From assembly GCF_900112305.1 (NCBI RefSeq), contig NZ_FOKT01000011.1, positions 22,328-81,806 on the forward strand: 59,479 nucleotides of DNA. The letters run 5' to 3'. Made by a program: the position numbers and the translations under genes. This document shows, in pieces, positions 26,317-35,203 of the stretch. The DNA is from Microbulbifer thermotolerans (GTDB lineage Bacteria; Pseudomonadota; Gammaproteobacteria; Pseudomonadales; Cellvibrionaceae). The notes below the pieces were generated by a model that saw only the letters and a list, made by a program, of their open reading frames with translations, did not search any database and had not been told where the DNA came from. The number at the start of each line of letters is the position of its first letter. The first letter of the stretch is position 1.

Positions 26317-29300
26317 TTAAGCGGTCTCGGAAAGCTCGGCACCGTCGGCCTCAACCCCATCTGCCGCAAGGAGCAACCGATCAATCAAGGGCCCCAGTGT
26401 TTCCAGTGATTCCGGCGCAAGGATGTCATCGTGCGCGCGCTCCGGCAGCCGGTGGACATCCAGCTCGCCAACCAGAGGCGACCAATCCCCCACCGGGTCC
26501 ACGTAGTCCGGCAGCGATCGCTCGGCGACAAACAGCGTCACCCGTCCCTCGTAAACCGGCGTCTGGGCACTGGACAGCAGCCGCACCGCATCCTGGTAGT
26601 TGGCAAAAATCTGCGCCAGCATGGCTTCCCGCTCCCGCCGCATCAGCTCGTCTTCCCGCGCTTCGCCCCCTGCGGTAAATGCCTCGTTTAACAGCCGGGT
26701 CTGCTCCTGTTCCGCACCCAGCGCCGCCTCGGCGCCATCCGGGTCATCCCAGTCGTGCACTTCCGACGGGTAGGTATCCAGCAGCCCCAGAAAGGCCACC
26801 TCCTCGCCGGCTTTTCGCAGCGCCGCCGCCACGCCATACGCCACGGAACCGCCCAGGGAATACCCCAGCAAGTAATAGGGGCCCGCAGGCTGGATGCGGC
26901 GCAGTACCGCCAGCTGCCGTTCGATCAGGGTTTCCATGTCCGCGCTGGTGGCGATAAGCCCATTGGGGCGGGGGGATTGCAAACCGATGATCGGCCGACC
27001 GCCGCTGAGATAACGGGAGAGCACCGAGTACTGCCAGGCGAAGCCGGAGCCGGGGTAGAAACAGATCAGCGGCGCGCCCTCGCCGCCGCGCAGGGGCAGC
27101 ACTTCATCGAAGCCCTCGCTGCCGAAATCATTCAGCATGCCTGCTCGGTTCAGTACCGCGGCCAGCTGAGCGACGGTGGGAGCGGTAATAATCTGCCCCA
27201 CGCTCACCGGACGCTTAATCTCGCGGCGGATTTCAGCCGCCAGGCGCATGGCCAGCAGTGAATGGCCGCCGAGAGCAAAAAAGTCGTCGTCTGCGAATAC
27301 CTGTTCGCGCTGCAATAACCGCGCAAAGACTGCCGCCAAACGCGACTCCAGCCCCCGCGCCGGCAACCGCCGCTCGTTAGCCCTACCCCCTTCTGCGCGC
27401 ACACAATCGGGTTTCGGCAGAGCGCGCCGGTCCAGTTTGCCGTTGGCGCTTAAGGGAAAAGCCTCCATGGTGACATAGGCCACCGGCAGCATATGCGCGG
27501 GCAGATGGGCGGCGAGACTTTCGGCGATGGATCGGGTATCCAGGTCCGCGCCTTCGGCCGCGATCAGGTAAGCCACCAGCTGGCGGCTGTCCATCTGCGA
27601 TGCGGGATTTTCCACTCCCAGTGTCATAGCGCAGACTGCCGCATTGGCCACGCCGGGCAACTGGCGCAGCTGGCTTTCGATTTCCCCCAGTTCCACCCGC
27701 TGGCCGCGAATTTTGATTTGGTCGTCGGCGCGGCCGAGATATTCGATATTGCCGTCCGGCAGCCAGCGCACCAGGTCTCCGGTGCGGTACATGCGCGCTC
27801 CCGGTTCGGAAGCGTAGGGGTCGGCCACAAAACGGGATGCGGTCAGCGCTGCGCGGCCGAGGTAGCCCATGGCCAGCTGCACTCCGCTTATGTACAACTC
27901 GCCGGTAGCACCGACAGGCACCTGCCGCAGCCGGTCGTCCAATATGCGCAGTTGGGTATTCCACACCGGGCGCCCGATGGGCACGCCGTCCCCGGCACAA
28001 CGCAGATCACCGCTCGACGCGGGGAAATAGGATACGTCCACCGCGGCTTCAGTGGGCCCGTAGAGGTTGTGCAAACAGGCGTTAAAACGCGTAGAGAAAT
28101 CGTTTACCTGCACTTGGGAAAGCGCCTCTCCGCTGCAGAACACCAGGCGCAGACTCGGACACAGGTTGCGCTCTTGCGGGTATTGGGTGTTTGCGTGCTC
28201 GGTAAAGAGCGCCAGCATTGAGGGCACGAAGTGCAGACAGGTCACACCGAATTGCTCGATGGCCTCCACCAGTTGCTGCGGATCCCGATGTGCTTCCGGC
28301 TCCGCCATCACCAGCCGCGCGCCCACAATGAGCGGCCAGAAAAATTCCCATACGGACACATCGAAACTGCAGGGGGTTTTCTGCAGTACCACATCGCTGG
28401 CGCACAAAGCGTATTCGTGCTGCATCCACAGAATGCGGTTCACAATCGCGCGGTGGGAGACCAGTACGCCCTTGGGGCGGCCGGTTGTACCAGAGGTATA
28501 AATCACATAGGCCGGGTGTTCCGGTGTCACCGGGCGCAGTGGCGCGGCGCCGGGTGATGGCAGCGCAGCGCTATCCGCGAGCCGGTCGAATGCCAGCAGC
28601 TTGGTATCCGCCAGCGCGGCAAAGCGCGCGCGGTGATCGCTGTCGGTAATTAACAGTTGCGGTGCCGCATCGGTGAGCATCAATCCGAGTCGCTCGTCCG
28701 GATAACCGAGATCCAGCGGCAGATAGGCGGCCCCCGCTTCGATGACCGCCATCAGCGCAAGACTCAGACGCACGGAACGCGGCAGTGCCACCGCTACGAT
28801 AGCACCGGGCACTACGCCGGCCTCGATGATCTCCTGTGCCAGGGCCTGTACTTGTGCGCGCAGCTGGCGATAGTCCAATGTATCGCGGCTGTCCAAAAGC
28901 GCGGGCACCGCCGGTGTACGCGCGGCCTGCGCCGCCAGCAGGGATTGCAGTGTTGCGGCCTGCTGCTGTCCGAGCGAATGCGCCGTGTCGTTTACTGAAG
29001 CGATCAACTGAGCTTCCGGTTTTGACAACAGCGGCGCTCGGCACAGGGGGCGCTCCGGCATCTCCAATAGATCCCGCAGCGCCTCAGCCACCCGTTCTGC
29101 GATCCAGCGCGGGTCCGCCACAGCGCCGCGGTTCTCCACCAGCAGCGTTAAGGCTTCGCCGGGAATCACCAGCAGCGCCAGCGGGTAGTGGCTGTAACCA
29201 CGGTTGTGAATATCTCCGAAAACCAGTGGCTCACCATCGGTACCGGTGAGCTGCTGTTCCAGATAAGCACTGTCCGGATAATTTTCCACAACCAGCAGCG

Positions 29301-32300
29301 TATCGAACAAAGGCTCACCGCCAGACAGCTGCTGAATTTCCGCCAACCCCAAGCCGTCGTTTTCCAGTAGCTGGCTGTGGCGGGCCTGGATTTCCGGCAA
29401 CTGTTGCCAGAGGCTTTGCTCCGGGCACAGGGAAACCGGTATCGGCAGTGTATTCAGGAACAGGCCAACCTGTTCCTCTATACCGGGAATGGCGGCGGTG
29501 CGGCCGGATACCGGCGTGCCGAACACCAGATCCCGGCGACCGCTGATACCCGACAAAACTTGTGCCCACACGCCTTGCATCACTGCGTTAAGGGTGTATC
29601 CCCGACGCCGGATCTCGCTATTCAAACGGGCAGTCAGTGCCGCCGGCAGACGCAACTCCGCCTCAGAAACCGGGGCCTGCTCGCTCTGTCCTCCGCCAAA
29701 CAAGACGCAGGGCCGCACATCCGTAAGCACTTGTCGCCACAGGTCGCGGCTGGCGGACAGATCCCGCCCCACCAGGGCGCGCACCACCTGCGGGTAATCC
29801 ACGCGCTGTGCAGGCAGAGGCTGGGGATCTTGCCGATAGGCCGTCAACAGATCCCGCAGCAGCAATGGCGTGGACCAGCCATCGATCACCAGGTGATGGG
29901 TGACCAGTAACAAGCGGTATTCCCGCACGCCCACACGCACCAGTGCCGCGCCCAGCATGCCGCCGAAACGGTCGGTGGGATAATTGCGCTGGAGCATTTC
30001 CCGCTCCAGCTGTACGACTTTATCTGCGCGCTTTTTTTCCGGCAGGTCGCTCAGATCCAGGCTGCGCCAGGGCCAGTGCACACTGCCCTTTTGCGGCAGC
30101 AGGAAGACCGGTGCGGTACCGTCCCCACCGTCGCTGTCAAACAGTCCGCCCAGCTGGGGATAACGCTCCAGTACGCGATTGAGCGCCCGCCGTAACCTGT
30201 CTTCATCCAGGGCACCGCAAATCCGCAGGCGGGTAAAGGCGTTGTAACTGTCCCCGGCGTCCCCCGCGGAAGCGACCGCACGGGTATGGGCCTGAATATG
30301 GAACAGCATTCCCTGCTGCAGCGGCAGCACCGGCGCTGCCGCGGCAAATTCGCCGTGGCGCTCGCGCAGAGCTTCCCGCTGCGCCGGCGGCAGCGACCAG
30401 GTCCCGGAAGCTACAGGAGCAGCGTGAGTCTCCGTCAAAAGAGGGGCGAGTTGGCGCGGGCTGCGGTGGGCAAATACCTGGCTGGGTTTCAACCCATAGC
30501 CGCTTTCGCGCATCCGTGTGCACAGCATGATGGCACTGATAGAGTCACCGCCGAGGGCAAAAAAATCATCTGCGGCTCCTACGGCGGCGGACAGTTGAAG
30601 CACTTCGCCCATCGCCTGGCAGAGCAGTTCCTCCCGCGCATTGCGGGGGCGTTCAGTCCCCTGCGCAGGCGCTTCTTGTAATGCTTGCTGCGCCAGTTCC
30701 GCCAGTGCTCTGCGGTCTATTTTGCCGCTCATATTCTGCGGCAGGCTGTCGAGTACCAGCAGTTGCGCGGGCACCATGTAATCCGGCAAGCGGTGGCGCA
30801 GCTGCGCCAGCAGGTCCACTGGCCGCTCACGCTTTTCCGCCTCTCCCAATCCGGGTATAGCCACACAGCCAATCAAACGGGCACTGCCATTGACCTGACG
30901 GGTAATAACCGCCGCGGCCTCCACCGCTGGCAACATCGAAAGCGCATTTTCGATCTCCCCCAACTCTACCCGGTGACCGCGGACTTTTACCTGATGATCA
31001 CTGCGGCCGAGAAATTCCAGCTGCCCGGCAGAATTCCACCGCACCAAATCCCCGGTGCGGTACATACGCCCGCCGTCCGCGGTGAAGGGGTCGGCCACAA
31101 AGCGACTGGCGGTCAGAGCGCCCCGGCCCAGATATCCCAGTGCCAACCCGGCACCGCTCAGGTACAGCTCGCCCGCGGTTCCCTGGGGCACCGGCTGCAG
31201 AAAAGCGTCCAGTACATAAACGCGGGTGTTGCCAATGGGGCGCCCTATCACTGGTATTTCACAGGCGGACAGAGATGCACCGAGCGCATCGACGGTATAT
31301 TCCGTAGGCCCGTAGAGGTTTTGCGCAAAGAGCCCCGGTTGTGCGCGCAGTATCCTCCACAGCGCTTCCGGCGCCGCCTCACCGCCGATGGCGATATAAG
31401 CGGGGTGGTGGCGGCCGGCGGCGAAAAGTCCATTGCCGATCATCTGTGCCAACAGCGAAGGCGGTAGATCCAGGGCATCGATTTGACGCCGTTGTATGGA
31501 CTGCACCAATCCCCAGGCATCCCGCCGCGCTTCTTCGTCAAAAATATGTAATTCCTGGCCTAGCAGCAGCCAGAAAAACTGAACCCAGGAGGAATCAAAC
31601 GAGAAGGAATGTGTGTGAGCGGCGCGCAGACTACGCCCCGGATGCTGCTTTTGCACTTTCTCCAGCACCGGCAGAAAAAGCTGTTCCCGGTGTGACTGGA
31701 AAAGGTTCAGCAAAGCACCGTGGGTGTTCATCACACCTTTGGGACGCCCGGTACTTCCGGAGGTAAAGATCACATAGGCAATGGCGTCGTTACCAATTTC
31801 ACCCAACCTTTCTCCCACCTGCAGCGGCGCACTGGAAAATGACCGCAAGCGCTCGTCCAATTTATCCAAGTCCAGGCGCCTGACGGACGCTGGCCATAAC
31901 AATTTAACCTCGCTCCTGCTGAGGAGAATGCTAGGGCTGGCGTCCTCACACATCTGCGCGATGCGCTCCGCCGGATAATCCAGGTCTATGGGCAACAACG
32001 CCGCCCCGCTGTTGAGTACTGCGAAGATGGACACTACCGCATCAACTGTGCGGGGCAGTGCCAGCGCCACCACCGTGCCGGGGCCCACACCTTCGTCGAT
32101 TAACAGCCGGCTCAGCTGTGCCACCGAAGCCGACAGCCCCTGAAAATCCAGGGACTTCTGCGCAGCGTCATCGCCCCAAATCAACGCTCTTCTGCGCGGA
32201 TTTATTTCCGCCTGAAAGTGCAACCAGTCCGCGATGGTATTGCGGCTGGCATCCCGATAAATCTGCCGGCCCTTTGACCAGCGCGCGATTTCAGCAATTT

Positions 32301-33660
32301 CCCCCGGTGCGCGCACATCCACTTGCCCAAGCGGCGTTTCCGGCGCCGCCAGCCAGCGCTCCAGGAGAGCCGAAATCCGCTCAGCGTGACGAATCAGATC
32401 CCGTTCTGAATAGCGGCTCCCATTGGCGCGCAAGTCGAACTGAACTGTCTGCTCACCTGTATCATCCGCAGCAAATAACAAACCGATTTCAATGTCATCC
32501 ACCGGCCCCGTCGCCAGCTGATGGGTAATGCCGGGAGTGCCGGCAAAATCGAGCGCGAAATCAAACGGTTTGTAGTTAATGACAGGACCGTAGAGTGGGT
32601 TTTCCGCCGCCAGTTGTCCCCGGTCGCGCTGGATCTGCTCCGCCGGGTAACGCTGATATGGGCGAACCCGTGCCAATGCCTGCTTAAATGCCCTCGCACA
32701 GGCAGCAAGGGGCATCTCTCCCCCCAATTGAACCGGTACTGGCAGCACATTGACGACTGGCGCAGCAGAGGATATCGCTACCGATCCCATGCGCCCCATA
32801 AAAGGCACGCCGATTAGCTGGTGACTCCGACCACTGACACGACTTAAATATGCAGCCAGCATTCCGAGGACAAGATCCGGCGCACTCACTTGGTTATTCG
32901 ACTCCGCCACTATCTGCATACGCTTGAGCGTCTCTGCAGCGAGACAAAAATGGTGGCGCAAAACATTCTGCTCAGAGTCCTGTTGCAAAGGCGGCGCTAG
33001 CGGCGCCGGGCGCGGGCAGGCGTTTAGTGTTTTTTGCCAGAAAATGCGGCTTTTTTCCCATTTTTCGGACGCTCGATAGGCACGCTGCTCCGCAACCACC
33101 GCCTCTACACTGGTAAGGTTTGCAGGCGGTAAATCCTCGTTGCGAACCCATGCGGTATAGATAGCCGCTATCCGCCGGGTAAGCGAAACGAAGCTGAATC
33201 CATCCAGCATAATATGGTGAAATCGCTGGTACCAGAGAATCCGGGATTCGCCACGGCCGTTTTTTACCCGAAACAATTTCTGGCATATCCATGCTTGATA
33301 TCCGCTAACTGGATCAACACTGGCCGCGGGGCTTTCCGTCGCGTGCCAAATTGTGTTCCACGCTTTTTCCCACCCCTGAGGATCATGCAGATAATCCGTG
33401 TATTCCACTTCTGGCACACAGTCTGCAGATAAATTCCGCAGCGACTGCCGCGGTTGTTCACTGCAATAGTGTGCGGATACCGTGTCCACCTCGCTCAGCC
33501 CCATGCGGATAGCGGACCGCAATACTTCCATATCAACCTCACCGGTCAATTCCACGCAGTGAGCGATCACATAGCGGCTCTTGCTTTCCGATACCTTATC
33601 CGCGTACCAGATGCCTTCTTGTGCGTGAGTTAGCGGTATCCAATTTTCCACTTCACTCAT
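26317..33660 (-). CDS. Dimodular NRPS, C-A-T-C-A-T-TE, siderophore synthetase
   Basis: This 2447-aa synthetase is EntF-like but has an extra module. Order: C1 (HHIMLDG at ~148), A1 (FTSGSTGRPKG ~632), T1 (GGDS ~1040), C2 (HHLVIDG ~1256), A2 (YTSGTTGRPKG ~1723), T2 (GGHS ~2133), TE (GYSLGG ~2265). Aligned by eye to GrsA and EntF, A2 reads DVWHFSLVDK, the EntF serine code. A1 reads DSVDIILVDK; acidic residues at 278 and 331 suggest a cationic substrate such as Orn, Lys or Arg. No epimerisation domain fits in the length. The TE should oligomerise or cyclise DHB-X-Ser units. The ATG overlaps the mbtH stop by 4 bp. Related systems make chrysobactin, vanchrobactin and turnerbactin. The exact product is inference. 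Confidence 0.92.
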   Translation of the reverse strand: MSEVENWIPLTHAQEGIWYADKVSESKSRYVIAHCVELTGEVDMEVLRSAIRMGLSEVDTVSAHYCSEQPRQSLRNLSADCVPEVEYTDYLHDPQGWEKAWNTIWHATESPAASVDPVSGYQAWICQKLFRVKNGRGESRILWYQRFHHIMLDGFSFVSLTRRIAAIYTAWVRNEDLPPANLTSVEAVVAEQRAYRASEKWEKSRIFWQKTLNACPRPAPLAPPLQQDSEQNVLRHHFCLAAETLKRMQIVAESNNQVSAPDLVLGMLAAYLSRVSGRSHQLIGVPFMGRMGSVAISSAAPVVNVLPVPVQLGGEMPLAACARAFKQALARVRPYQRYPAEQIQRDRGQLAAENPLYGPVINYKPFDFALDFAGTPGITHQLATGPVDDIEIGLLFAADDTGEQTVQFDLRANGSRYSERDLIRHAERISALLERWLAAPETPLGQVDVRAPGEIAEIARWSKGRQIYRDASRNTIADWLHFQAEINPRRRALIWGDDAAQKSLDFQGLSASVAQLSRLLIDEGVGPGTVVALALPRTVDAVVSIFAVLNSGAALLPIDLDYPAERIAQMCEDASPSILLSRSEVKLLWPASVRRLDLDKLDERLRSFSSAPLQVGERLGEIGNDAIAYVIFTSGSTGRPKGVMNTHGALLNLFQSHREQLFLPVLEKVQKQHPGRSLRAAHTHSFSFDSSWVQFFWLLLGQELHIFDEEARRDAWGLVQSIQRRQIDALDLPPSLLAQMIGNGLFAAGRHHPAYIAIGGEAAPEALWRILRAQPGLFAQNLYGPTEYTVDALGASLSACEIPVIGRPIGNTRVYVLDAFLQPVPQGTAGELYLSGAGLALGYLGRGALTASRFVADPFTADGGRMYRTGDLVRWNSAGQLEFLGRSDHQVKVRGHRVELGEIENALSMLPAVEAAAVITRQVNGSARLIGCVAIPGLGEAEKRERPVDLLAQLRHRLPDYMVPAQLLVLDSLPQNMSGKIDRRALAELAQQALQEAPAQGTERPRNAREELLCQAMGEVLQLSAAVGAADDFFALGGDSISAIMLCTRMRESGYGLKPSQVFAHRSPRQLAPLLTETHAAPVASGTWSLPPAQREALRERHGEFAAAAPVLPLQQGMLFHIQAHTRAVASAGDAGDSYNAFTRLRICGALDEDRLRRALNRVLERYPQLGGLFDSDGGDGTAPVFLLPQKGSVHWPWRSLDLSDLPEKKRADKVVQLEREMLQRNYPTDRFGGMLGAALVRVGVREYRLLLVTHHLVIDGWSTPLLLRDLLTAYRQDPQPLPAQRVDYPQVVRALVGRDLSASRDLWRQVLTDVRPCVLFGGGQSEQAPVSEAELRLPAALTARLNSEIRRRGYTLNAVMQGVWAQVLSGISGRRDLVFGTPVSGRTAAIPGIEEQVGLFLNTLPIPVSLCPEQSLWQQLPEIQARHSQLLENDGLGLAEIQQLSGGEPLFDTLLVVENYPDSAYLEQQLTGTDGEPLVFGDIHNRGYSHYPLALLVIPGEALTLLVENRGAVADPRWIAERVAEALRDLLEMPERPLCRAPLLSKPEAQLIASVNDTAHSLGQQQAATLQSLLAAQAARTPAVPALLDSRDTLDYRQLRAQVQALAQEIIEAGVVPGAIVAVALPRSVRLSLALMAVIEAGAAYLPLDLGYPDERLGLMLTDAAPQLLITDSDHRARFAALADTKLLAFDRLADSAALPSPGAAPLRPVTPEHPAYVIYTSGTTGRPKGVLVSHRAIVNRILWMQHEYALCASDVVLQKTPCSFDVSVWEFFWPLIVGARLVMAEPEAHRDPQQLVEAIEQFGVTCLHFVPSMLALFTEHANTQYPQERNLCPSLRLVFCSGEALSQVQVNDFSTRFNACLHNLYGPTEAAVDVSYFPASSGDLRCAGDGVPIGRPVWNTQLRILDDRLRQVPVGATGELYISGVQLAMGYLGRAALTASRFVADPYASEPGARMYRTGDLVRWLPDGNIEYLGRADDQIKIRGQRVELGEIESQLRQLPGVANAAVCAMTLGVENPASQMDSRQLVAYLIAAEGADLDTRSIAESLAAHLPAHMLPVAYVTMEAFPLSANGKLDRRALPKPDCVRAEGGRANERRLPARGLESRLAAVFARLLQREQVFADDDFFALGGHSLLAMRLAAEIRREIKRPVSVGQIITAPTVAQLAAVLNRAGMLNDFGSEGFDEVLPLRGGEGAPLICFYPGSGFAWQYSVLSRYLSGGRPIIGLQSPRPNGLIATSADMETLIERQLAVLRRIQPAGPYYLLGYSLGGSVAYGVAAALRKAGEEVAFLGLLDTYPSEVHDWDDPDGAEAALGAEQEQTRLLNEAFTAGGEAREDELMRREREAMLAQIFANYQDAVRLLSSAQTPVYEGRVTLFVAERSLPDYVDPVGDWSPLVGELDVHRLPERAHDDILAPESLETLGPLIDRLLLAADGVEADGAELSETA

Positions 33661-33890
33661 GATTGCGCCTCCGGTTGTTTACCGGAGACAGAAAAAGGAT
33701 TTATGGCCTGCCAATGCGCTTCGATAAATTCATCGCAGGCCCGGCGAGCTTCCGGCCCATACACAGACTCCCAGCCCGTGGGTATCGCCATGAAGTCTGG
33801 CCATAAGCTGTATTGCCCGTATGCATTCTTAAGCACCAGGAAATCCTTATCCTCGCTGTCGAATGGATTGTTATACTCGTCTTCTCTCAT
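33657..33890 (-). CDS. MbtH-like NRPS adenylation partner
   Basis: This 77-aa protein carries the MbtH signature: NAYGQYSLWPDFMAIPTGW, then G-x-E-A-R-R-A-C and IEAHWQAINP. It binds A domains and is often needed for their activity or solubility. Its stop overlaps the NRPS ATG as ATGA, so the two are probably translated together. The frame is open to 33992, but the family sequence begins at the ATG at 33890. Confidence 0.93.
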   Translation of the reverse strand: MREDEYNNPFDSEDKDFLVLKNAYGQYSLWPDFMAIPTGWESVYGPEARRACDEFIEAHWQAINPFSVSGKQPEAQS

Positions 33891-33922
33891 CGGGGCCTCC
33901 GTGAATGCACATATCCTGAATA

Positions 33923-35203
33923 TCAATGGTGGGGTACAGCTGTATTTCCAATTAACGCGACAATGCCCTCCACTAGGGATCGTCTCCAACAAAGCCAGTC
34001 GTGACCGCCTGGAAATTCTCGATATTCAACAGAGAAACCTTGCTGAAGCAGTACATCCCGCGTCGCCCGGTTATCGTCTATAAGCAGGTCTTCATAACTC
34101 CCGACTTCCACCAGAAAACGCGGCTGCTTACGGCTTTGCGGATCGCCGCGAAAACTATTCTGCACCCAGTCGGAAAGTCTTTTTTCCCTGCGGTTTCCTT
34201 GCTCACTTTCTCGGGAACTGTTCGCCACCGCCGCCACAGGCCACCAGAAAGCGCCCGATTGACTGAGGGCGAGACCGAAACGATGTGGCCAGCGCAACGC
34301 GGCCCACAAAGCGGAAAGACCGCCGTAAGACTGGCCGGCAAGCAAAGTCAATTCCCCTTTATCAGTGACAGGCTCCAGCGCGGAAACCTCGGGTAAAAGC
34401 TCCTCCTGCAACGCTAACCAAAATTCAGGATTACACGGCAATTCTCTATCTCTGGTTTCCGGGGCCACACTATCGATCAACAAGTAAAGGGCAGCGGGCA
34501 GATCGCCGGCCCTGGTACGAATATCCAACTCGCCGAATAAATGATCCTGGGTAGACCAGTAATTGCCGTCCAAAAGAATAACCAAAGGTAAGTTTTCCGC
34601 TTCTGATGATTGATCATCACCAGTACGGTACAGCCATATGTCACGCGTATTTCCCAGTCGGGGGCTAGACCACCTTATCTTGCGCAATGCACCCTGTGGC
34701 TCCAGGTGCAGCCAGTGCACGTTATCGGGATAGATACCGGAAAGCGGCTCCACCCAGGCACCGTTGTGCGGCGGTATGGGATTGAAGGGATCGGCACTTG
34801 CGCGGTGTTTTATCATGTCTTTCCACCATCGGCGCCGCTCGCCCGAAGAAGTCGGCATCGGAGCATCCGACTCCTCTAGCGGCATAAAAAAATAACTTCC
34901 ACACCAGTTCTTCGGCAGCGCCGTCTGCCAGTACCAGATATCGGTGTTTCCCACTCGCTGCATCTGTGTAGGCGCTTCGCGTACCGGATGCGGGGTGTGT
35001 GAATACACATCGATATATACTGTTCTGAGCTTTTGTTGCGGCCGTTCCCGCCATAGAAACAGAGTATGTTTCAGGCCGTTACTTTCTGAGATCACCATAG
35101 GCAGCCCCCGGTGAGCCATGCCTAGCCACCACGCCTCGCTCCCTGGCTGTTCTCCATCGGCAAAAAATACTTCTGGAAGTGTGGACTCCTTTACAGACGT
35201 CAT
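33923..35203 (-). CDS. fes: Fes-like ferric-catecholate esterase
   Basis: This 426-aa esterase should hydrolyse the serine-ester backbone of the ferric siderophore to free iron. An N-terminal Fes domain is followed by an alpha/beta-hydrolase with LPLVILLDGNYW, the nucleophile motif GQSYGG and the His motif FPGGHDW. No signal peptide is present, so it should act in the cytoplasm like Fes rather than the periplasm like IroE. The ATG at 35203 overlaps the PepSY gene stop (ATGA); mbtH follows after 32 bp. Its presence supports a Ser-ester-linked product. Confidence 0.9.
   Translation of the reverse strand: MTSVKESTLPEVFFADGEQPGSEAWWLGMAHRGLPMVISESNGLKHTLFLWRERPQQKLRTVYIDVYSHTPHPVREAPTQMQRVGNTDIWYWQTALPKNWCGSYFFMPLEESDAPMPTSSGERRRWWKDMIKHRASADPFNPIPPHNGAWVEPLSGIYPDNVHWLHLEPQGALRKIRWSSPRLGNTRDIWLYRTGDDQSSEAENLPLVILLDGNYWSTQDHLFGELDIRTRAGDLPAALYLLIDSVAPETRDRELPCNPEFWLALQEELLPEVSALEPVTDKGELTLLAGQSYGGLSALWAALRWPHRFGLALSQSGAFWWPVAAVANSSRESEQGNRREKRLSDWVQNSFRGDPQSRKQPRFLVEVGSYEDLLIDDNRATRDVLLQQGFSVEYREFPGGHDWLCWRRSLVEGIVALIGNTAVPHH

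Noticed and set aside
30300..30700. Possible epimerisation domain between T1 and C2 of the NRPS
   Set aside because: The T1 Ser and the C2 opening are separated by only ~65 residues, far too short; C2 has a normal condensation HHLVIDG motif.
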